From assembly GCA_030690875.1 (NCBI GenBank), contig JAUYFP010000035.1, positions 1 to 9,090 of the forward strand: a stretch of DNA of 9,090 nucleotides, in the 5' to 3' direction. The stretch comes from a bacterium (GTDB taxonomy: Bacteria; Patescibacteriota; Patescibacteriia; UBA1558; GWA2-36-10). This document shows, one piece after another, positions 5,861 to 9,090 of this stretch (the first letter of the stretch is position 1; each line of letters opens with the position of its first letter). The notes beneath the pieces were generated by a model. That model did no database searches. It had not been told where the DNA came from and was given only the letters and a program-made list of their open reading frames with translations. Both the position numbers and the translations under genes were made by a program.

Positions 5861-7936
5861 ATGCCAAAATCTCTCAATCATCAAAGCGCTCTGGAAGATC
5901 TCCACGCTATGGCCGGCAACTTAAAAGCCGACTTCAAAAAAATGGCCATCAACAATGTCGGCGATTTGCTTTGGTATTTTCCTTGGCGCTATGATGATTT
6001 AAGCGACATAAAAAAAATAAAAGATTTGTCAGCCAACGAGCTGTCCAGCTTAAAAGTCAAAATAGAAAAAATAAAAGTATATAGATCTTTTAGACAAAAG
6101 ATGATGATAACGGAAATCATGGCCTCTGATGACAGTGGTCAAATCCAAGCCACTTGGTTTAGACAAAAATTTGTCAGCCAAATACTGAAAGCTGGCGATG
6201 AAGTATATTTGAGCGGCAAAGCCCAAAAAAAGGGGCTATTTTGGACCCTGATAAATCCCAATTACGAAAAAGTAAAAGCCAATCCAATTCATAGCGCTCG
6301 GCTAGTGCCAATTTATCATTTAAGTGGCAAACTAAGCCAAAAACAACTCCGCTTTCTAATGGACAGAGCGCTCAAAGCCCTGCCTTATAGCGAGGATCCC
6401 CTGCCAGTAGATATCTTGAATCAGGAAAAGTTTCCTTGGTTGCATGAATCTCTCCAAGAAATCCATTTTCCAGCTAATGAAAAAAAATTGCTAACAGCTA
6501 CCAAGCGATTAAAATTTCAAGAGCTTTTTTATTTGCAATGCAAATATCAACTGGCCAAAAAAGATTATCAGTCGCGTCCGAGTTATCAGATAGCTTTAAA
6601 TGACAAAATAATCAACGCCAACATAAAAAGTCTGCCCTTTCTACTGACCACTGACCAGCAAAAGGCCCTATACGATGTTTTGTCCGATTTGAGCCAAACT
6701 AGACCAATGAACCGCTTGATTGAAGGCGATGTTGGCTCAGGCAAAACCATTGTGGCAATACTGGCGGCTTTAAATGTCATATCCTATTCTCAGCAAGTAG
6801 CGCTAATGGCGCCAACGGAAATATTGGCTTTACAACATTTCAAAAATATCACTAAAATTTTACCCAAAAAATATCTTGACGAGCTGGCAATTATCACTAG
6901 AAGTAATTGGCAAATAGGTAATGGAAGAAAAATAAGCAAAGCCGAACTGCTAACGGAAATATCCAAGGGTAAAATAAAATTTGTCGTTGGCACGCACGCG
7001 TTAATTCAAGAAAAAATAAAATTTGATAAATTAGCGCTGGTAATAATAGATGAACAGCACCGTTTTGGCGTCCGCCAGAGAAAAACTTTGAAAGAAAAAA
7101 ATAAAGGCGACAAAGTGCCTCACCTATTATCAATGACTGCCACGCCAATACCGCGCACTTTGGCTCTCAGTCTTTATGGTGATTTGGATATTTCCCTAAT
7201 CAAAGAAAAGCCAGCTGGCCGGCAAGCAGTAAAAACTTATATTGTGCCGGAAAACAAAAGAGCTGACGCTTATAAATTTATCCGCGACAAAATAAAATTG
7301 GGTCAGCAAGCTTTTGTAGTCTGCCCATTGATAGATGAAAGCGACACTTTGGGAGTGAAATCAGTTAAAAAAGAATACACTAATCTCAACCAAGAAATAT
7401 TTCCTGAACTAAAAATAGAGATGTTGCACGGAAAATTGAAAAGTGAGGAAAAAGAAAAAATAATGGCTGATTTTAAGAAAAATAAATTCCCCATACTAGT
7501 CGCAACTTCGGTAATTGAAGTAGGTCTTGATATACCAGGAGCCACCATAATGATAATAGAAGGCGCCGAAAGATTCGGTCTATCACAGCTCCATCAATTT
7601 AGAGGCCGAATTGGCCGCAATGATCAGGAGTGCTTTTGTTTGCTATTTACCACTGACAAGTCGCAGTTAAACAAAAAACGGCTCACGGCGATGACCAAAA
7701 GCTCAGATGGTTTTGAGCTGGCCGAGCTTGATTTGGAGCTCAGAGGATCAGGAGAAATATTTGGCAATAAGCAAAGCGGGCTAATAAAACTAAAAATCGC
7801 CCGCCTGACTGATATAGAGCTAATCAAAAAAGCCCAGCAATGGGCTCAGGAAATACTAAACAACAAAAAATACTTGTCCCAAGAAAATCTCCAAAAAACT
7901 CTCCAAAAATTAAAAACCGAAACGCATTTGGAGTAA
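5861..7936 (+). CDS. recG: ATP-dependent DNA helicase RecG
   Basis: RecG reverses stalled forks and moves branched DNA in recombination and repair. From the ATG at 5861 the protein is 691 aa, the family's usual size. The N-terminal wedge/OB region (to about residue 150) recognises branched DNA. Helicase motifs follow: Walker A GDVGSGKT (289-296), DEQH (397-400) continuing as RFGV, TATPIPRT (from 426), the VATSVIEVGLDIPGA segment and QFRGRIGR (579-586). A TTG at 5846 would add five residues, but it lies directly behind an in-frame TAA and inside the terminator hairpin, so the ATG is preferred. No Shine-Dalgarno sequence is seen. The last seven codons and stop are repeated 780 nt downstream beyond the transposase unit; the gene itself is intact. 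Confidence 0.95.
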   Translation: MPKSLNHQSALEDLHAMAGNLKADFKKMAINNVGDLLWYFPWRYDDLSDIKKIKDLSANELSSLKVKIEKIKVYRSFRQKMMITEIMASDDSGQIQATWFRQKFVSQILKAGDEVYLSGKAQKKGLFWTLINPNYEKVKANPIHSARLVPIYHLSGKLSQKQLRFLMDRALKALPYSEDPLPVDILNQEKFPWLHESLQEIHFPANEKKLLTATKRLKFQELFYLQCKYQLAKKDYQSRPSYQIALNDKIINANIKSLPFLLTTDQQKALYDVLSDLSQTRPMNRLIEGDVGSGKTIVAILAALNVISYSQQVALMAPTEILALQHFKNITKILPKKYLDELAIITRSNWQIGNGRKISKAELLTEISKGKIKFVVGTHALIQEKIKFDKLALVIIDEQHRFGVRQRKTLKEKNKGDKVPHLLSMTATPIPRTLALSLYGDLDISLIKEKPAGRQAVKTYIVPENKRADAYKFIRDKIKLGQQAFVVCPLIDESDTLGVKSVKKEYTNLNQEIFPELKIEMLHGKLKSEEKEKIMADFKKNKFPILVATSVIEVGLDIPGATIMIIEGAERFGLSQLHQFRGRIGRNDQECFCLLFTTDKSQLNKKRLTAMTKSSDGFELAELDLELRGSGEIFGNKQSGLIKLKIARLTDIELIKKAQQWAQEILNNKKYLSQENLQKTLQKLKTETHLE

Positions 7937-7937
7937 A

Positions 7938-7972
7938 TCAACCTTCGAGGTCAAATCAACCTTCGAGGTTGA
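7938..7972. repeat. Tandem pair of REP-like hairpin units between recG and the transposase
   Basis: Two units in the same orientation: 7938-7954, with core ACCTTCGAGGT and a damaged right arm (GGTCAA instead of GGTTGA), and 7956-7972, TCAACCT-TCG-AGGTTGA, a perfect 7-bp stem with a 3-nt loop. The second encodes the final residues and the TGA stop of the transposase on the minus strand. Lying between convergent genes, they may also help end both transcripts. Confidence 0.8.
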
Positions 7973-8549
7973 ATTCTTCATCTATTTTAAATAATATTTT
8001 TTTATAGGACAATATACCTCGCCTGTACTCAGCAAAATCAATCAAGTAATCTTTATCAATAAGATTATATTTTGATTCTCCTACATAATTATGATGCGAG
8101 GTGTAAAACCAATCCTTCGGTTTTTTAGCTATTTTATGCTTTAAATGATTCAAATTTATATAATTCAACAAAATACTCAAATAGTTATCATCATCTGCCA
8201 ATTTTGATTTGAATGGCCCTTGAAATATCCTGCCAGAATGATCCTTGTTTAAGTTAAAATACCTGGTATATGAATTCAATAACAGAGAAATGAATTTAGA
8301 TATTGCCGATGAACCGACCTTCGAGGTCGTCGCGACCTCGAAGGTCGGTTCTTTCAATAAAAAATGAAAATGATTAGGCAATACACAATAAGCCAAAATT
8401 TTAACTCCCGTTTTTTCTTTATAAAAAATCGCCTTATCAATAAAATACTCGTAATCTTTTTCGGTATAAAATATAGTCCTCTTTTCAACCGCTCTATTAT
8501 AAATATGATAAAAATAATCAGGCGCAATATCCCTTGGTTTATTTGGCAT
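7956..8549 (-). CDS. REP-associated tyrosine transposase (RAYT, HUH/Y1 family)
   Basis: Y1 transposases of the IS200/IS605 superfamily cut single-stranded DNA at hairpins through a tyrosine-DNA link; RAYTs act on dispersed REP palindromes. The 197 aa have the HUH pair H60-F-H62 in LPNHFHFLL. The likely catalytic tyrosine is Y130 in LNYINLNHLKH, the position of Tyr115 in the E. coli enzyme (DYIYINPVKH). Other family traits are YHIYNRAV near residue 14 and SYTRYFN...GRIFQGPFKSK at 93-116. Unusual: residues 67-80 are encoded by a 41-nt perfect palindrome of the element's own repeat family, inserted in frame between HFHFLLK and AISKFISLL. The last residues (NLEG) and the stop come from another repeat copy. 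All catalytic residues are present, so activity is possible. ATG at 8549 has no Shine-Dalgarno sequence. Confidence 0.92.
   Translation of the reverse strand: MPNKPRDIAPDYFYHIYNRAVEKRTIFYTEKDYEYFIDKAIFYKEKTGVKILAYCVLPNHFHFLLKEPTFEVATTSKVGSSAISKFISLLLNSYTRYFNLNKDHSGRIFQGPFKSKLADDDNYLSILLNYINLNHLKHKIAKKPKDWFYTSHHNYVGESKYNLIDKDYLIDFAEYRRGILSYKKILFKIDEEFNLEG
8311..8351. repeat. 19-bp-arm perfect palindrome inside the transposase gene
   Basis: Arms 8311-8329 (GAACCGACCTTCGAGGTCG) and 8333-8351 are perfectly complementary around loop TCG. It holds two head-to-head cores, ACCTTCGAGGT (8317-8327) and ACCTCGAAGGT (8335-8345). It is the longest perfect palindrome in the window. It encodes residues 67-80 of the transposase, a stretch that does not look like the RAYT family at this position. 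Confidence 0.92.
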
Positions 8550-8581
8550 AAAAAAATAAGGTAAATTATAAATAATAGACC

Positions 8582-8606
8582 TTATCTAACCTGCGAGGTT
8601 GGATAA
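8582..8606. repeat. REP-like hairpin in the transposase leader
   Basis: TTATCTAACCT (8582-8592) and AGGTTGGATAA (8596-8606) pair over 11 bp with one G-U type pair around loop GCG. The core ACCTGCGAGGT equals the middle core at 13-23. It lies 33 nt before the transposase ATG, inside the transcript expected from the promoter at 8632-8660. Confidence 0.75.
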
Positions 8607-8631
8607 AATCGCTTTTCTTCTAAGCTCTCTT

Positions 8632-8660
8632 ATACTAATATAAAATAGTTTTTACGTCAA
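8632..8660 (-). promoter_or_regulatory. Probable transposase promoter
   Basis: On the minus strand TTGACG (8660-8655), a 17-nt spacer and TAGTAT (8637-8632). The start would be near 8625, giving a leader of about 75 nt that includes the hairpin at 8582-8606. A second -10-like TATAAT at 8570-8565 has no matching -35. Confidence 0.5.
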
Positions 8661-8661
8661 A

Positions 8662-8688
8662 CAACCTTCGAGGTAACCTCGAAGGTTG
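8662..8688. repeat. Head-to-head double-core palindrome upstream of the transposase promoter
   Basis: CAACCTTCGAGGT (8662-8674) and its exact complement (8676-8688) are separated by a single A. Two cores thus face each other with practically no loop, so it would form a cruciform or two small hairpins. It lies 2 nt beyond the transposase -35 box and 2 nt before the second copy of the recG tail. Confidence 0.85.
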
Positions 8689-8717
8689 AATAAAAACCGA
8701 AACGCATTTGGAGTAAA

Positions 8718-8753
8718 TCAACCTTCGAGGTTGAATCAACCTTCGAGGTTGAA
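8718..8753. repeat. Two exact tandem 18-nt hairpin units
   Basis: TCAACCTTCGAGGTTGAA occurs twice in direct succession (8718-8735, 8736-8753). Each forms a 7-bp stem with loop TCG. It corresponds to the pair at 7938-7973 but is undamaged, so it may be the older, pre-insertion form of the recG 3' flank. It lies 3 nt beyond the stop of the convergent cysteine-rich gene and may end its transcript. Confidence 0.85.
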
Positions 8754-8756
8754 AAC

Positions 8757-9090
8757 TTAATTAGTATGGCAATCATCTATGCTAATAGGAGTTACCCCAC
8801 CATATATTATGGTACCATTATCTATAGGGCGACAATAATCTCGACCAACAAAATCGAATAGTAGATTATTCTTCCAACAACACCAATCTCTAGGATCTGG
8901 ATTATGAAAAAGTTGACAATCCGCATTAGAACTACACTCTTTACTGGCCAAACCACTACATTTATTACCTTCCCAATAACATATACGCTCCAGCGACCCA
9001 CTCGCAGAAGGTTTGTCGCCTAAATACTCGACTCCGTAACATTCATTATTTTCACACATATTCTCGTTTGGATAATCATTACATTTGTCT
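8757..9090 (-). CDS. Cysteine-rich protein, C-terminal part, continues beyond the window
   Basis: The frame ends at TAA (8757-8759) and is still open at the right edge, so the ATG at 9059 is probably internal and the true start lies outside. About 110 residues are visible with 11 cysteines (including an adjacent pair in WCCWKNN), several spaced as C-x5-C or C-x4-C (CSSNADC, CENNEC), plus many Asn, Asp and Gly. Dense regularly spaced cysteines suggest a disulphide-stabilised extracytoplasmic domain, which would need a signal peptide in the missing part. I do not recognise the family. It is convergent with recG, with the transposase unit between them. Confidence 0.65.
   Translation of the reverse strand, partial: DKCNDYPNENMCENNECYGVEYLGDKPSASGSLERICYWEGNKCSGLASKECSSNADCQLFHNPDPRDWCCWKNNLLFDFVGRDYCRPIDNGTIIYGGVTPISIDDCHTN

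Larger units (their letters stand above)
7952..8731 (-). mobile_element. 780-bp RAYT element with associated palindromes
   Basis: The unit between the two 63-nt direct repeats contains one transposase gene, its likely promoter and several copies of the hairpin family. Exact ends cannot be fixed because the flanks are repeats; the interval given is one period of the 780-nt duplication. The transposase lacks GCC among its nine alanine codons, whereas neighbouring recG uses GCC often, which supports a separate origin. The unit sits between the 3' ends of recG and a convergent cysteine-rich protein gene. Confidence 0.65.
7911..8753 (+). repeat. 63-nt direct repeats (recG 3' end plus palindromes) bracketing the transposase
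   Basis: Positions 7911-7973 and 8691-8753 are the same over 63 nt except two adjacent bases (7952-7953 CA against 8732-8733 TG). The first 41 nt are identical and contain the last codons of recG, its stop and one AACCTTCGAGG unit. The second copy is not part of any gene. The repeats are exactly 780 nt apart and enclose the transposase gene and its promoter. Confidence 0.9.

Noticed and set aside
7938..8753. CRISPR array formed by the repeated AACCTTCGAGGTT units
   Set aside because: The units are short palindromes without spacers of regular length, and no cas gene is present.
8757..9059. Complete 100-aa cysteine-rich protein starting at 9059
   Set aside because: The same frame is open to the window edge with another cysteine upstream, so the ATG is probably internal and the gene partial.

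Overview
The window looks like part of an AT-rich bacterial genome, most likely a Patescibacteria (CPR) chromosome. This is inferred from three things: a mix of plain housekeeping genes, many short palindromic intergenic repeats, and a two-helix membrane protein of a type I associate with that group. No marker here fixes the lineage. The standard code fits: TGA is used as a stop (transposase gene) and no gene needs it as sense. Shine-Dalgarno sequences are weak or absent, but several good TTGACA/TATAAT-type promoters are visible. All three complete tRNAs encode their CCA end.

Layout, left to right. A triple-core palindrome followed by a T-run (1-44) closes whatever lies upstream. A strong promoter then drives htpX (membrane zinc protease) and clpC (AAA+ unfoldase), 11 nt apart, a protein quality-control pair. 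About 300 nt without a gene holds two dispersed palindromes and a promoter. comF (phosphoribosyltransferase-like competence protein) follows, and its start codon lies inside a repeat unit. Next is a tRNA cluster under its own promoter: a broken tRNA-Ser 5' half interrupted by GC-rich palindromes, tRNA-Ser(TGA), tRNA-Ser(GCT), about 200 nt of structured non-coding DNA bounded by a 20-nt repeat of the tRNA-Ser(GCT) 3' end, and tRNA-Arg(GCG). A small membrane protein gene with its own promoter and terminator comes next, then recG (branch-migration helicase).

The right end is the most unusual part. A REP-associated tyrosine transposase (RAYT, HUH/Y1 family) lies convergent to recG. It is surrounded by copies of an 11-nt hairpin core (ACCT-TCG-AGGT and variants). 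Twelve cores are visible: three at the left window edge and nine in or around the transposase. Two form a 19-bp-arm palindrome inside the transposase reading frame without breaking it, one supplies its last codons and stop, and one sits in its mRNA leader. The last codons of recG plus the adjoining repeats occur again 780 bp further on (63 nt, 2 mismatches), so the transposase unit is bracketed by a long direct repeat that includes host-gene sequence. At the right edge is the 3' part of a cysteine-rich protein gene on the minus strand that runs out of the window.

Best candidate for something new: a RAYT/palindrome system whose palindrome has entered the transposase's own coding sequence and whose insertion is linked to a duplicated piece of recG.
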